The notes beneath the pieces were generated by a model. The model saw only the letters and a program-made list of their open reading frames with translations. It had not been told where the DNA came from and searched no databases. The translations under genes were made by a program, and so were the position numbers. Positions 1 to 9,126 of a DNA stretch of 64,000 nucleotides are shown here, piece by piece (the first letter of the stretch is position 1; each line of letters starts with the position of its first letter). Source of the stretch: an uncultured Methanomassiliicoccales archaeon (GTDB lineage Archaea; Thermoplasmatota; Thermoplasmata; Methanomassiliicoccales; Methanomethylophilaceae); the NCBI GenBank assembly GCA_959597175.1, contig CAUFXM010000011.1, positions 11,829-75,828 of the forward strand. The letters run 5' to 3'.

Positions 1-2
1 AG

Positions 3-386
3 GAGCACGGGATCAAGCCCATGGCGTCCATCGTCGCCTACGGCGAGAGGGGAGTCAAGCCCGAGTACATCATGGAGGCGCCCATCCCCGCTACCCAGCA
101 CGTGCTGAAGAAGGCCGGGATGACCATCGACGACATCGACCTCTTCGAGCACAACGAGGCCTTCGCCTCCGCCTCCTGCGCAGTCAAGAAGGAGCTGAAC
201 GTCCCCGACGAGATCTTCAACGTCAACGGAGGCGCTGTGGCTCTGGGACACCCCATCGGATGCTCCGGTGCGCGCGTCCTCACCACGCTCCTCTACACCA
301 TGAAGGACAGGAACAAGGAGACCGGTCTGGCGACCCTCTGTCTGGGTGGCGGGAACGCGGTCACCATGATCATCCGCAACGAGTGA
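3..386 (+). CDS. Acetyl-CoA C-acetyltransferase (thiolase), C-terminal part
   Basis: The 5' end lies outside the window; the frame is open from base 3. The visible part is the C-terminal thiolase domain: NEAFA, then NVNGGAVALGHPIGCSGAR with the catalytic His, then the CLGGGNA loop with the second catalytic Cys. Thiolases condense two acetyl-CoA to acetoacetyl-CoA; in archaea this is the first step toward mevalonate and lipids. The acyl-accepting N-terminal Cys is not in view. The gene ends 31 bases before a leftward HipA-like gene. Confidence 0.9.
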   Translation, partial: EHGIKPMASIVAYGERGVKPEYIMEAPIPATQHVLKKAGMTIDDIDLFEHNEAFASASCAVKKELNVPDEIFNVNGGAVALGHPIGCSGARVLTTLLYTMKDRNKETGLATLCLGGGNAVTMIIRNE

Positions 387-417
387 TCCGAGCGTTGAAA
401 CCTCTTCCCAAACTCCC

Positions 418-1563
418 TTAGCCCTTATCGTGAAGCCTCTCGACACGGTCGGCTCTCTTCCTCAACAGGGAGATGACAGCTTCTCTCCGTTTCTGGTCGA
501 TGAGCCTGGATCCTTTGAGAATGCCATATGCTTGTTCGATAGCGGAATTTAGAGCGTCGAAGTCGATCCAAGAGAAGTCCTTGACCATCCCGAGCTGCTT
601 CTCCGGGTCATGGTCAAACGGTTTGCATTCGAAGCAGCTCTCCAACATCATGTCTTCCGGTGGTAAATCGAAGCCGAGGGACGATCCAGAGTCGAATATG
701 GGCGCTGGTCCAATCCATTCAAGGGATTCTGCTTCACGCACCAATCCGAAATTGTTTGTGTGCCGGTCTCCATTGGCAACAAGGTAATCCATCGTGATCA
801 TCCTGTCTAAGAAGGGAACTATGTCAATCCCCCTATCCTTACAGCATCCCACGTATTGGTTGTACAGCGAGTTATTCTTCTCCTTGGATGTCATCAGAAT
901 CCAATGTGCACTGACGAAATCAGAATCTTTATCAATGAAATCCTCGCAGACGGAGTACGGGTATCCGTCAATCCATGCTATCGAGTAATTCACGCATGGA
1001 ATGTTCAGGGATTTGGCGATCAACGACGATATGCTCTCGTTCACGGGCTCCTGACAGATGGGTCTGGTACCTCCTTTCAACAGTACCCTCTTGCCATCGA
1101 TGATCTTCCAGCGTTTTCTTAGATTCCCATTGGAGGTTATGTCTGGTGAAGAGAAGTTCAGCTCCTCCTTGTGGATATCACCACCAATCATCAGTTCTCC
1201 TAAGTCTTCTGAGAATGTATTGTCAAAGTAATTGATCTCGATCCATTCGATATCAGCACCCATTGGTCTAATCCAATACTGGTCCGATAGACTGAGTCCC
1301 ATCGATTCAGTGAGGAGGGACATTGGCGAGGATACGCCCAGTCTTTCCAGTATTTCTCTTATCCCGGAACGGCTGGCCGGTATCGATCTGTCGATCCACC
1401 AGGTCTTGAGACGTCCAGGATCCAGGAATTTGTTCTTCACCATTGTTCCCACAGGCATGTGGGCAGGATCTGACACATTGATCACATCACGAATCTGTCC
1501 ATCATTGTCATCAACAGACAGCACTGCGACCTGAGTCTCGCGATGCATCAATTCGTATTTCAT
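418..1563 (-). CDS. HipA-like kinase-fold protein
   Basis: A 381-residue protein. The C-terminal half has a HipA/phosphoinositide-kinase-like core: a nucleotide-loop Lys in RVLLKGGTRPICQE, the catalytic loop VANGDRHTNNFGLV (D..H.NN) and the metal-binding IFDSGSSLGFD. The N-terminal ~150 residues match nothing I recognise. HipA-family proteins are Ser/Thr kinases, often toxins paired with a small antitoxin, but no partner gene is adjacent here. The start was set at the ATG at 1563, because the longer frame upstream is antisense to the M20 gene. Base composition is clearly lower in GC than the flanking genes, which suggests transfer. A related protein lies at 38495-39739. Confidence 0.75.
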   Translation of the reverse strand: MKYELMHRETQVAVLSVDDNDGQIRDVINVSDPAHMPVGTMVKNKFLDPGRLKTWWIDRSIPASRSGIREILERLGVSSPMSLLTESMGLSLSDQYWIRPMGADIEWIEINYFDNTFSEDLGELMIGGDIHKEELNFSSPDITSNGNLRKRWKIIDGKRVLLKGGTRPICQEPVNESISSLIAKSLNIPCVNYSIAWIDGYPYSVCEDFIDKDSDFVSAHWILMTSKEKNNSLYNQYVGCCKDRGIDIVPFLDRMITMDYLVANGDRHTNNFGLVREAESLEWIGPAPIFDSGSSLGFDLPPEDMMLESCFECKPFDHDPEKQLGMVKDFSWIDFDALNSAIEQAYGILKGSRLIDQKRREAVISLLRKRADRVERLHDKG

Positions 1564-1638
1564 TATCAAATAGTATCTATCGACTGGTATTTGACGTCGC
1601 TCCCAACCATTATTTCGAACGACGCAATAGCGGGTCGC

Positions 1639-2886
1639 ATGAGGTCCCTGGAAGATGTCCTGCGTCTGATCGAAGAGTCCTATGACGAGATGGTCGAGAC
1701 CATGATCGGTATGATACGCCATCCCGCGCTGTGCCCCTTCAACGGAGGCGACGGCGAGGGAAGGAAGGCGGACTACCTCCAGGGCAAGCTGACCGGATTC
1801 GACTCCGTGGAGAGGATCGACGTCCCGGACAAGCTGGACCCCTCGGTGATGCGCTCCAACATCCTCGCCAGGAAGAAGGGGAAGGTCGAGGGTACCGTGT
1901 GGGTGGTCGCCCACATGGACGTGGTCCCGGCCGGGGACCCGGAGAAATGGGACACGCCTCCGTTCGAACCGGTCCACAGGGACGGCAGGGTCTACGGCAG
2001 GGGGACGGAGGACAACGGCCAGTCCATAATCTCGTCGATGTTCGCCTCCAGGTTCCTGCTAGATCAGGATCTGGAGGGGATGTCCCTGGGCGTCGCCTAC
2101 GTTGCGGACGAGGAGACCGGGAGCGAGCTCGGGATCCAGCACCTCCTGGACATGGGTCTGTTCTCGGACCATGACATCATCATGGTGCCGGACTGGGGGT
2201 CCCCCGGCGGTTCACAGGTGGAGGTGTCCGAGAAGCACATGCTCTGGCTCAGGTTCGATGTGGAAGGCAGGACAACCCACGGGTCCACCCCGAATCTGGG
2301 GCTGAACGCATACCGCGTGTCCACATTCCTGCTGGCAGACCTGATGGAGAGGTTCGAGACCCGTTTCGATGCTGAGGATGCCATGTTCCAGCCCCCGTAC
2401 TCCACCTTCGAGCCGACAAGGAGACCGGCCACGGTGGAGAACGTGAACACCATCCCCGGTCACGACGAGTTCTACATGGACATCCGCATCCTCCCCTCGT
2501 ACGACCCGGACGACGTCCTGGCCTTCGCCAGAGGCATCGCGGAGGAGCATGCGGAGAGGACCGGTGCCAGGATCACGGTCACGGTAGTGAACAACGAGAC
2601 GTCCGGGAAGCCCTCGTCCACCGACACGAGGGGATTCAGGGCCCTGTGCGACGCCGTGGAGTCGGTGACCGGACACGTGCCGGAAGCAGTGGGGGTGGGC
2701 GGCGGCACATGCGCCAATCTGTTCAGGAAGAAGGGGTTCGATGCCTATGTGTGGCAATGCGGAGGCGGCACCCTCCATGCGCCCAACGAGCACGTGGTGA
2801 TGTCCAATCTGATGACGGATGCGAAGGTCTTCGCCACACTGTACTACAATCTGTGCGTGAAGGGACGAGGACTCAGTCCTCGTTGA
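1639..2886 (+). CDS. M20-family metallopeptidase (ArgE/DapE-like)
   Basis: A 415-residue zinc amidohydrolase/peptidase. Metal-binding motifs are AHMDVVPAG (first His and Asp), GRGTEDNGQ (bridging Asp) and ADEETGSELG (catalytic Glu and Glu ligand), with a late His in GGGTLHAPNE. Family members remove N-acyl groups or cleave dipeptides in the cytoplasm; the substrate cannot be told from sequence (succinyl-diaminopimelate, acetylornithine or peptides). The ATG at 1639 was chosen; the open frame upstream reads into the divergent HipA-like gene. The 3' end overlaps the convergent ftsY by 14 bases. Confidence 0.85.
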   Translation: MRSLEDVLRLIEESYDEMVETMIGMIRHPALCPFNGGDGEGRKADYLQGKLTGFDSVERIDVPDKLDPSVMRSNILARKKGKVEGTVWVVAHMDVVPAGDPEKWDTPPFEPVHRDGRVYGRGTEDNGQSIISSMFASRFLLDQDLEGMSLGVAYVADEETGSELGIQHLLDMGLFSDHDIIMVPDWGSPGGSQVEVSEKHMLWLRFDVEGRTTHGSTPNLGLNAYRVSTFLLADLMERFETRFDAEDAMFQPPYSTFEPTRRPATVENVNTIPGHDEFYMDIRILPSYDPDDVLAFARGIAEEHAERTGARITVTVVNNETSGKPSSTDTRGFRALCDAVESVTGHVPEAVGVGGGTCANLFRKKGFDAYVWQCGGGTLHAPNEHVVMSNLMTDAKVFATLYYNLCVKGRGLSPR

Positions 2887-4039
2887 ACATGCGGTCGATC
2901 ATCCACTCGGTGTTGAACTTGATGATGTCGCCGTACTCCTGACCGTTGCACACGAATGCGATGGGCTTGCCGATGGTGTGGGCGATCGAAAGTGCCGCAC
3001 CTCCCTTGGCGTCGGTATCGATCTTGGTGAGGATCACCGCATCCACACCGATGGCCGCGTCGAAGACCTTGGCTTGCTCGATCGCATCGTTGCCCGCCAG
3101 GGAATCCCCGACGAAGACCTTCAGGTCCGGTTTGGCCACCCTGACGATCTTCTTCATCTCCTCGATCAGGTTGTTGTTGGTCTGCATCCTGCCGGCGGTG
3201 TCGATGAGCACCACGTCCTTGCGCTTGGATCTCGCATGCTCGATGGCGTCGTACGCCACTGCGGACGGATCCGCATCGTGGGCTTGCTTGACGATCTTGC
3301 ACCCCAGTCTGTCGGCGTGGATGGAGAGTTGCTCTATGGCCCCCGCCCTGAAAGTGTCGCAGGCCGCCATGACGGCAGTCATGCCCTGGTCCTGGACGCG
3401 CTTGGCGATCTTGGCGATGGCGGTGGTCTTGCCGGTACCGTTGATGCCGACGAACATGATGACGGTGGGTCTGGACTGCTGGGCCAGCCATCCGTCGAAG
3501 TCGAACTCGTTTATGCTCAGGACGTCCCTGACGGCGTCCTTTACGGAGAGCTCCACGACCTGCTCCAGCGTGTAGGAGCGGTCGTACTTCCTCCCAAGGA
3601 GGTTCTCGCGCACGCCCTTCTTGATCTCCTCGACAACGGGGTATGCGACGTCCGCCTCCAGGAGGATGATCTCCAGCTCGTCGAGGACCTCGTCCAGGGG
3701 GTCCTCCTTTATCCTCTTCCCCGAGTCGGAGACTATCTGGGAAGCGGGGGCGGGAGTGGATTTGGCCTCCTTCTTCTCCTGCTTCCTGAGCTTCAGCATC
3801 TCCTTCCTGGAGAGCTTGGGCTCCTCCTTCGGGGGCTCCGGTTCGGGGGCCTTCAGGGCAGGCGCCGGCTCCGGAGCCTTGACAGGTTCCGCCTCGGGGG
3901 CCCCGGTCTCGGGCACCTCGGGCTGGGCCGGGACGGCCGGCTGTTCGGGTTCCTCCTGCTTGTAGACCTTCTCCTCATCTATGTGCTTCTCGGCCTTCGA
4001 GAAGAAGCTCTTCATCTTGGACTTGAGGGACTCGAACAT
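2873..4039 (-). CDS. ftsY: Signal recognition particle receptor FtsY
   Basis: A 388-residue SRP receptor GTPase that docks SRP-bound ribosomes at the membrane. The first ~100 residues are an acidic Pro/Glu/Ala-rich A domain. The NG domain follows with G1 GINGTGKTTAIAKIAKR, the I-box region DTFRAGAIEQL, G3 DTAGRMQTNNNL and G4 TKIDTDAKGG. It is the last gene of a leftward operon after rpl18ae and pfdA, 10 bases behind pfdA. This follows the usual archaeal order L18Ae-PfdA-FtsY. Confidence 0.97.
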   Translation of the reverse strand: MFESLKSKMKSFFSKAEKHIDEEKVYKQEEPEQPAVPAQPEVPETGAPEAEPVKAPEPAPALKAPEPEPPKEEPKLSRKEMLKLRKQEKKEAKSTPAPASQIVSDSGKRIKEDPLDEVLDELEIILLEADVAYPVVEEIKKGVRENLLGRKYDRSYTLEQVVELSVKDAVRDVLSINEFDFDGWLAQQSRPTVIMFVGINGTGKTTAIAKIAKRVQDQGMTAVMAACDTFRAGAIEQLSIHADRLGCKIVKQAHDADPSAVAYDAIEHARSKRKDVVLIDTAGRMQTNNNLIEEMKKIVRVAKPDLKVFVGDSLAGNDAIEQAKVFDAAIGVDAVILTKIDTDAKGGAALSIAHTIGKPIAFVCNGQEYGDIIKFNTEWMIDRMFNED

Positions 4040-4049
4040 GACCGCCGCC

Positions 4050-4490
4050 TCACTGTCTGGCCATGGCCTGCTGCTGCCTGTTAGTGTATTCCTGCTGGAC
4101 CGCGGCGGTGAGGTTGCTCAGCGCGTTCTGGGCCTCGTTGAGGGCCTCAGCCGACTTCTTCAGCGCCTCGCTGATCTCGGCGGCGTTGGCGTCCATGTAC
4201 TCCACGGAGTCGGAGACGTCCTTCTCCACGGAGATGTTGGAACCGATGCCGACGACGGCGGTCCTGTTGCCGGTGACCTTCACCGGGATGAACGTCGAGG
4301 CTCCGACCGGGACGAGGATCTCGTCCCCTTCCTTCGCGTCCCTGAACGCCTTGAGGGCGTCCGCGGCCATGTTGACCTCGTCCAGCGAGACGCGCAGGAC
4401 CTGGACCTGGCGGCTGAGCGCCTCGACCCTCTCCTTGTAGTTCTCCATCACTGCGATGGCCTGACGGAGCTCGTTGTCTTCCACGTTCAC
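4050..4490 (-). CDS. pfdA: Prefoldin subunit alpha
   Basis: A 146-residue protein with N- and C-terminal coiled coils around a small beta domain (ILVPVGASTFIPVKV), the layout of archaeal prefoldin alpha. Two alpha and four beta subunits form a cytosolic hexamer that holds unfolded proteins for the thermosome. Its ATG overlaps the stop codon of rpl18ae by 4 bases, so the two are probably translationally coupled. The Gln-rich C terminus (QQEYTNRQQQAMARQ) is typical. Confidence 0.93.
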   Translation of the reverse strand: MNVEDNELRQAIAVMENYKERVEALSRQVQVLRVSLDEVNMAADALKAFRDAKEGDEILVPVGASTFIPVKVTGNRTAVVGIGSNISVEKDVSDSVEYMDANAAEISEALKKSAEALNEAQNALSNLTAAVQQEYTNRQQQAMARQ

Positions 4491-4711
4491 TCACCGATCT
4501 GATATTTCACGACGTGGTTGGTGACCTGGTCGGCCGGGATCTCCGCGACGTCGGTGATCTCGATCTCCCACCTCTTCAGCTTGTGCTTGCTGCCGATGGT
4601 GGAGAGGGCCTTCTCCCTGACTGCGGCCTCGTCCTCGGCGGCCATCTCGATGGAGAAGGGCTGTCTCTTCCTGGGGTCTGCGTAGTTTCCTGTGACGCGG
4701 AATGCTTTCAT
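4487..4711 (-). CDS. rpl18a: 50S ribosomal protein L18Ae (LX)
   Basis: A 74-residue protein starting MKAFRVTGNYADPRKRQPFS, characteristic of archaeal L18Ae/LX of the large ribosomal subunit. It heads the operon rpl18ae-pfdA-ftsY. L39e, L31e and aIF6 genes, which precede it in many euryarchaea, are absent here; priS lies upstream instead, across a 118-base gap holding a TATA element. Confidence 0.93.
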   Translation of the reverse strand: MKAFRVTGNYADPRKRQPFSIEMAAEDEAAVREKALSTIGSKHKLKRWEIEITDVAEIPADQVTNHVVKYQIGE

Positions 4712-4744
4712 TTTAATTACCTAATGAGCGGGATTCGCATCCCC

Positions 4745-4752
4745 TTAATAAA
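4745..4752 (-). promoter_or_regulatory. TATA box of the rpl18ae-pfdA-ftsY operon
   Basis: An AT-rich element (TTTATTAA on the minus strand) about 34 bases upstream of the rpl18ae ATG, in an otherwise GC-rich gap. Position and composition fit an archaeal TBP site with a short leader. Confidence 0.6.
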
Positions 4753-4829
4753 GGTTTACGAGAAAATAATGGAGAGGGATGTGCCGCGGAAGGGCCCGGA
4801 GCGGCATGAGTGTCAATGTGCCAGATGAT

Positions 4830-6059
4830 TCAGAACAGCTTCTGCTTCCCCTCCTCCTCGGAGGCGAACCCTATGTCGGCCATCTTCCTTCCCACGAGGA
4901 ACACAGCCGCGAACTCCGGCACCTCGGTCTCGCCCTGGAGGGCGAACCTCTCGCCCTTCATCTCCAGGTCGGCGGGTCTCCTCATCGTCACCTTCACGGG
5001 GTCGTCGGAGTACTCGTCGGGAACGGCCATCTGCAGGGGGTCGAAGTCGGTCAGCTCGGACCTGGTTATCGGCGTCACCCTGAGCCCGCTCTTCCCGTGC
5101 ACCGATCCGGGTAGACGTATGAGCCTCTTGATGTCGGCGGTGACCGGTTCGTCCACCTCGCCGGAGAGACGGTAGGCCACGTCCTCCTTCATGATCTTGA
5201 CAAGCATGTTCTGGGTGGACTGGGACAGCATGGCCATGGTGTTCTTCTGGAACAGGGAGCCCCTGGATGCGCGCAGCTCCTCCTGAGCCTTCAGCACCGT
5301 GGAGTTGTTGCTCCCCTTGATGCTGGGGTAATCGCGTTTGATCGCCTTCACGTCGGTGTCGCAGATGTCGTTTACTACGTCCATGAGGCCGTTCCTCATC
5401 CTCAGTCTCCATCCTCCGGAGTCCTCAGGGGGTATGAGACGGTCCTTGGCCACGTTGGTCCTGACGCCGGTGCCGGTGACCACCTGCGACGTCGCCACCC
5501 TGTTGTAGGGGAAGACCCAGTCTATGTTCAGGCCGGTGCCGGTGATGTAGTCCACCAACTCCCTCCTCTCGTGGGTCCCCAGACCCATGACGTCGGGGGT
5601 CCTGACGTGGGCGTGGTACCCCCTGCCTCCGGAGAAGGTGATGTGCACCTGGTCCTCCGAGAAGCCGAGGTCTCCCAGCAGGAACGAGTCCACCAGGTTG
5701 ATCATCTCGGTCCTGATCTGCAGAAGCATCTCGGCGTAGGTCATCGATGCAGCGCCCTCGAGATGGTCGGCGTCCAGGTCGAATATCAGCTCAGCCCCCA
5801 TCCATCCCTTCTCGTCCATGGTCGGGGCGTCGGGCTTCCGGTAGTAGGATGTGGAGTAGTAGCTGTGGGACGGCACCTGACCCAGCATGAACCTGTGCAG
5901 ATCCCCGGGGCTGGTGAAGGACATGTGCCTCTGCACGTAGCTCTTGTCGAAGAACATGAACCCGAACTCCCTGCGGGTGAACCTGTCCGGCAGGATGGGG
6001 GTGTGCACCCTGTAGTACTTCCTGAACGACTTGAAGAGGAAGCGGGCGTTGGCGTCCAT
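4830..6059 (-). CDS. priS: DNA primase small (catalytic) subunit PriS
   Basis: A 409-residue archaeo-eukaryotic primase that makes RNA/DNA primers with PriL. The catalytic Asp pair is in ELIFDLDADHL, the SGGRGYHAHV motif holds the nucleotide-binding residues, and LIRLPGSVHGKSGL is the conserved C-terminal catalytic block. Length is typical. No priL is in the window. It lies 15 bases behind the chelatase-like genes on the same strand and may share their transcript. Confidence 0.95.
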   Translation of the reverse strand: MDANARFLFKSFRKYYRVHTPILPDRFTRREFGFMFFDKSYVQRHMSFTSPGDLHRFMLGQVPSHSYYSTSYYRKPDAPTMDEKGWMGAELIFDLDADHLEGAASMTYAEMLLQIRTEMINLVDSFLLGDLGFSEDQVHITFSGGRGYHAHVRTPDVMGLGTHERRELVDYITGTGLNIDWVFPYNRVATSQVVTGTGVRTNVAKDRLIPPEDSGGWRLRMRNGLMDVVNDICDTDVKAIKRDYPSIKGSNNSTVLKAQEELRASRGSLFQKNTMAMLSQSTQNMLVKIMKEDVAYRLSGEVDEPVTADIKRLIRLPGSVHGKSGLRVTPITRSELTDFDPLQMAVPDEYSDDPVKVTMRRPADLEMKGERFALQGETEVPEFAAVFLVGRKMADIGFASEEEGKQKLF

Positions 6060-6074
6060 GGCGGTGCCACTGCA

Positions 6075-7961
6075 TCAGCGCGTATTTTGCTCCTTCGCCT
6101 CCATGTCCATGAGCACCGACGTCACGGTGCCCGACAGATGCCTGGCGTCCATCTCCTCGAGCAGTAGGCACTCCGCCCCCAGCAGCTTGGCCAGGGCAGG
6201 GGCCTTGCGGAACCTGGACCCCCTTGGCTCCGTGTCTATGACCACCGTGCGTATGCCGGACCCGGCGATCACGCGGCAAGTGGACTCCACCTCCTCCCTG
6301 GGCCTGACCCTCGGATCCACGTTGACGTTCCCCCAGCCGTCCGTCATGACGATCATCACCGGCTCCTCGCCCTCCTCCGCGTATTTCCTGAGGATCCGGT
6401 AGCCCAGCTGGAGTCCGGGGGTCAGCGGGGTGCGCCCACCCACCGGGAGCTCCTCCAGGATCCTGCGGGCCGTGAGCACGCTCCTGGACATGGGCATGAC
6501 CTCCTCCGCCGTCTCGCCCTTGAACACCACCAGGCCCACCATGTCCCTGCGGCGGTAGGCCTCCTGGAGCATGGAGAGGATCGTCCCTTTGACGGCGACC
6601 ATGCGCCTCTCCGCATCCATCGACCCGGATCCGTCCACCACGAACAGGATCTTGGCACCCTTCCTGCGTACCCTGATCCTCTCGCGCATGTCCTCCTTCT
6701 CGACGGCTATCGCTCTGTTCCCGCGGTCCCTTCCGGTCTGGCGGGGTGCGGCGATGCGTATGGTGGCGCCCAGCGCCACGTCCTTCGGCCTCCCGCGGGG
6801 TATCTCGTATCCGATGCACCTGCCGTTGGCGTCCCTGGAAAGCATCAACCCCCTGCGGCCGGAGTCCCTGTCCCTGGACAGGCCCCTCTCCCGGGGGATG
6901 AGGTCTGTGACGTCGAAGGTCTCCCCGATCTCGAACACCGTCTCGGGCGAAGGTCCGGAGGGAGGCGGCTGCATCATCGACTCCGGGATGACATACGCGT
7001 CGTCCCCCCGGTTCTCGTCCTGCCCTTCGTCAGCCATGTGCGTCCCGGATGGGACGCTGTTCGTGCCAGGCACGAGGGTGATGCGATCAAAGTCATCAGG
7101 ATCGTCCGGGATGGTGCCGCGATGAAGGAGGCACATGCGGACAGCTCTGTGCAGATCGGCAGAACCGATCTCATGGCGGCGGTCCAATGCCGCCAGGGCG
7201 CATGCCGTGTTGATCACTGCCAGATCCCCTCTGTGTCCGTCCACGGACATCAGTGTGCAGATGCTTTGGGCTATGGCCATGGCATGTTCCGGGACGGACA
7301 CCGAACCTGGATCGGCGAGGGATACCCTATCGACCAGTTCCGTCTCGGGGTCCGCGAAGCTCTCGCGGAACCGGCGAGGGGACGAGGAGAACTCCAGTGC
7401 CCTCCTCAGGACCGTCCTGCGGTCATGGGGGTCGTCGATCCCACGGGTGAGGACACAGACGTCGAAGCGGTCCAGCTCGTGGCGGCTGAGTTCTGCTTCC
7501 GAAGGGTCCATGGTGGCCAGGAGGATGGTGTCGCAGCTCTCGCAGACCGACGTGCCCTCCAGCTCCGCCCTGGTGACTCCTGTCTCGACCGCGTCCAGGA
7601 TGCCCTGGAGCATCCCCTTCGGCAGCAGGTTGACGTTGTCTATGACCAGGATGTTGCCGTCTGCCCGTCTCATGACGGAGTCGGAGACCATTCTACGTCC
7701 TGTGCGGATGGCCTCGTCGATGTCCACGGTCCCGAATACCTGCTCCGCGGTCGCGTTCAGCGGCAGCTCCACGAGCGTCTTCCCAGTGAGCGACGCGGCT
7801 CCTCTGACGGCGACCGTCTTTCCGGTGCCGGCGGGTCCGCTGACCAGCACCGTCCTGATTCCGCCGCACACCGCGCAGGACAGCGCATCCACCACGTCCT
7901 CGAGACCCACCAGGGCGCTCAGGGGGAATGTCAGACCCTGTCCAGCAGCTCTCCGATCCAT
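6075..7961 (-). CDS. BchD-type chelatase subunit: AAA+ domain plus VWA domain
   Basis: A 628-residue protein. The N-terminal AAA+ module has Walker A GPAGTGKT near residue 42 and Walker B ILVIDNVNLL. A less conserved linker follows, then a C-terminal von Willebrand A domain with the MIDAS motif VDGSGSMDAERR. This is the D-subunit layout of Mg/Co chelatases, whose AAA+ I:D ring drives metal insertion by a large CobN/BchH subunit, not present here. In methanogens such pairs are usually linked to cobalt insertion for B12; that role is inferred. Its ATG overlaps the end of the I-subunit gene by 31 bases. Confidence 0.82.
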   Translation of the reverse strand: MDRRAAGQGLTFPLSALVGLEDVVDALSCAVCGGIRTVLVSGPAGTGKTVAVRGAASLTGKTLVELPLNATAEQVFGTVDIDEAIRTGRRMVSDSVMRRADGNILVIDNVNLLPKGMLQGILDAVETGVTRAELEGTSVCESCDTILLATMDPSEAELSRHELDRFDVCVLTRGIDDPHDRRTVLRRALEFSSSPRRFRESFADPETELVDRVSLADPGSVSVPEHAMAIAQSICTLMSVDGHRGDLAVINTACALAALDRRHEIGSADLHRAVRMCLLHRGTIPDDPDDFDRITLVPGTNSVPSGTHMADEGQDENRGDDAYVIPESMMQPPPSGPSPETVFEIGETFDVTDLIPRERGLSRDRDSGRRGLMLSRDANGRCIGYEIPRGRPKDVALGATIRIAAPRQTGRDRGNRAIAVEKEDMRERIRVRRKGAKILFVVDGSGSMDAERRMVAVKGTILSMLQEAYRRRDMVGLVVFKGETAEEVMPMSRSVLTARRILEELPVGGRTPLTPGLQLGYRILRKYAEEGEEPVMIVMTDGWGNVNVDPRVRPREEVESTCRVIAGSGIRTVVIDTEPRGSRFRKAPALAKLLGAECLLLEEMDARHLSGTVTSVLMDMEAKEQNTR

Positions 7962-8968
7962 CCGTCCAGGTCCTCCGCTCCGACGCCCGTGTCCTGGAAC
8001 GGGTCCCTCCTCATTCTGTGGGAAAGGACCATCCCGCTCACATCGGCGACATCCTTCGGTGTGGGTGTCTCGCGCCCATCGAGGGCGGCCTTGGCACAGG
8101 CGGCGCGGACCATGGTCAGGTCGGCGCGGTGCCCCTCCACCCCGAGATGCAGGGATATGCTCACCGCTGTGTCCAGCACCCTGTCGTCCGGGTACATGTC
8201 CTTCACGGCGCCGCGGGCGGCCACGATGCGCTGGCGCAACGCCCGCTCGCTGTCGGCGTACGATTCGCAGAACCCCTCTGGGTCCCTCTCGAAGGAGATC
8301 CTCCTGCGGATGACCTCCAGACGGCGGGCCTCATCCTTCTCGCCCACCACCTCCACCATGAGTCCGAAGCGGTCCAGCAGCTGGGGCCTCAGATCGCCCT
8401 CCTCGGGGTTCATAGTCCCCACAAGCATGAATCTGGAGGGGTGGCTGTACGATATCCCCTCGCGCTCCACGTGGTTCACGCCCATCGCAGCCGCGTCCAG
8501 CAGCAGGTCCACGATGTGATCGTCCAGAAGGTTGACCTCGTCCACGTAGAGGATGTTCCCGTTGGCGGATGCCAGGACCCCGGGTTCGAACCTCTTGGTC
8601 CCGGTGCTGATTGCGTGCTCGAGGTCCATCGTACCGGCGACCCTGTCCTCGGTGGAGCTCAGAGGGAGCTCGACGACCCTCATCGGGACCACGGCCTTCT
8701 CAGGCGTCCCTTGTGCCAGCCTCTCCCTGCATTGAGGGCAGGCGGCGTCCCAGTCCCCCCATTGGCATCCGCAGGGACATCCGCTCACGACCTCCCTGTC
8801 TGGCAGGAGCCCGGCGAGGGCGCGGACGGTGGTGGACTTGGCCGTCCCCTTCTCTCCGCGTATGAGCACCCCTCCTATCTCGGGGTACACCGTGTTCAGA
8901 ACCAGGGCCTCCTTCATGGCCTCCTGGCCGACTATGGCCGTGAACGGATAGACGTGGCTGTCTGTCAT
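7931..8968 (-). CDS. BchI-type chelatase AAA+ ATPase subunit
   Basis: A 345-residue AAA+ ATPase of the magnesium/cobalt chelatase I family: Walker A GEKGTAKST, Walker B NILYVDEVNLL, sensor region FMLVGTMNPEEGDLRPQLLDRFGL and a C-terminal helical lid. A Cys-rich insert after Walker A (GCPCGCQWGDWDAACPQC, about residues 63-80) could bind a metal or Fe-S cluster. It is translationally coupled to the downstream D subunit. Confidence 0.85.
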   Translation of the reverse strand: MTDSHVYPFTAIVGQEAMKEALVLNTVYPEIGGVLIRGEKGTAKSTTVRALAGLLPDREVVSGCPCGCQWGDWDAACPQCRERLAQGTPEKAVVPMRVVELPLSSTEDRVAGTMDLEHAISTGTKRFEPGVLASANGNILYVDEVNLLDDHIVDLLLDAAAMGVNHVEREGISYSHPSRFMLVGTMNPEEGDLRPQLLDRFGLMVEVVGEKDEARRLEVIRRRISFERDPEGFCESYADSERALRQRIVAARGAVKDMYPDDRVLDTAVSISLHLGVEGHRADLTMVRAACAKAALDGRETPTPKDVADVSGMVLSHRMRRDPFQDTGVGAEDLDGWIGELLDRV

Positions 8969-9095
8969 GTAGGCACCTCCCCGGACGGGTCAAGCACCGG
9001 GTATGCATGTGGATATGGTCATAACAATAAAATATGGTTGGATGCAACGTTCGAGACAGCTCATATCACGACGCTCCGGGGCCTTCGCGGGGCAC

Positions 9096-9103
9096 ATTTA
9101 AAT
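9096..9103 (+). promoter_or_regulatory. TATA box of the TatD-like / MBL-fold gene pair
   Basis: ATTTAAAT in a GC-rich context. A transcript starting about 25 bases downstream would begin at or next to the ATG at 9127, giving an almost leaderless mRNA. This is why the second ATG is preferred over the one at 9121. Confidence 0.55.
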
Positions 9104-9126
9104 CGGGCGCGGGCTACAGTATGGTC

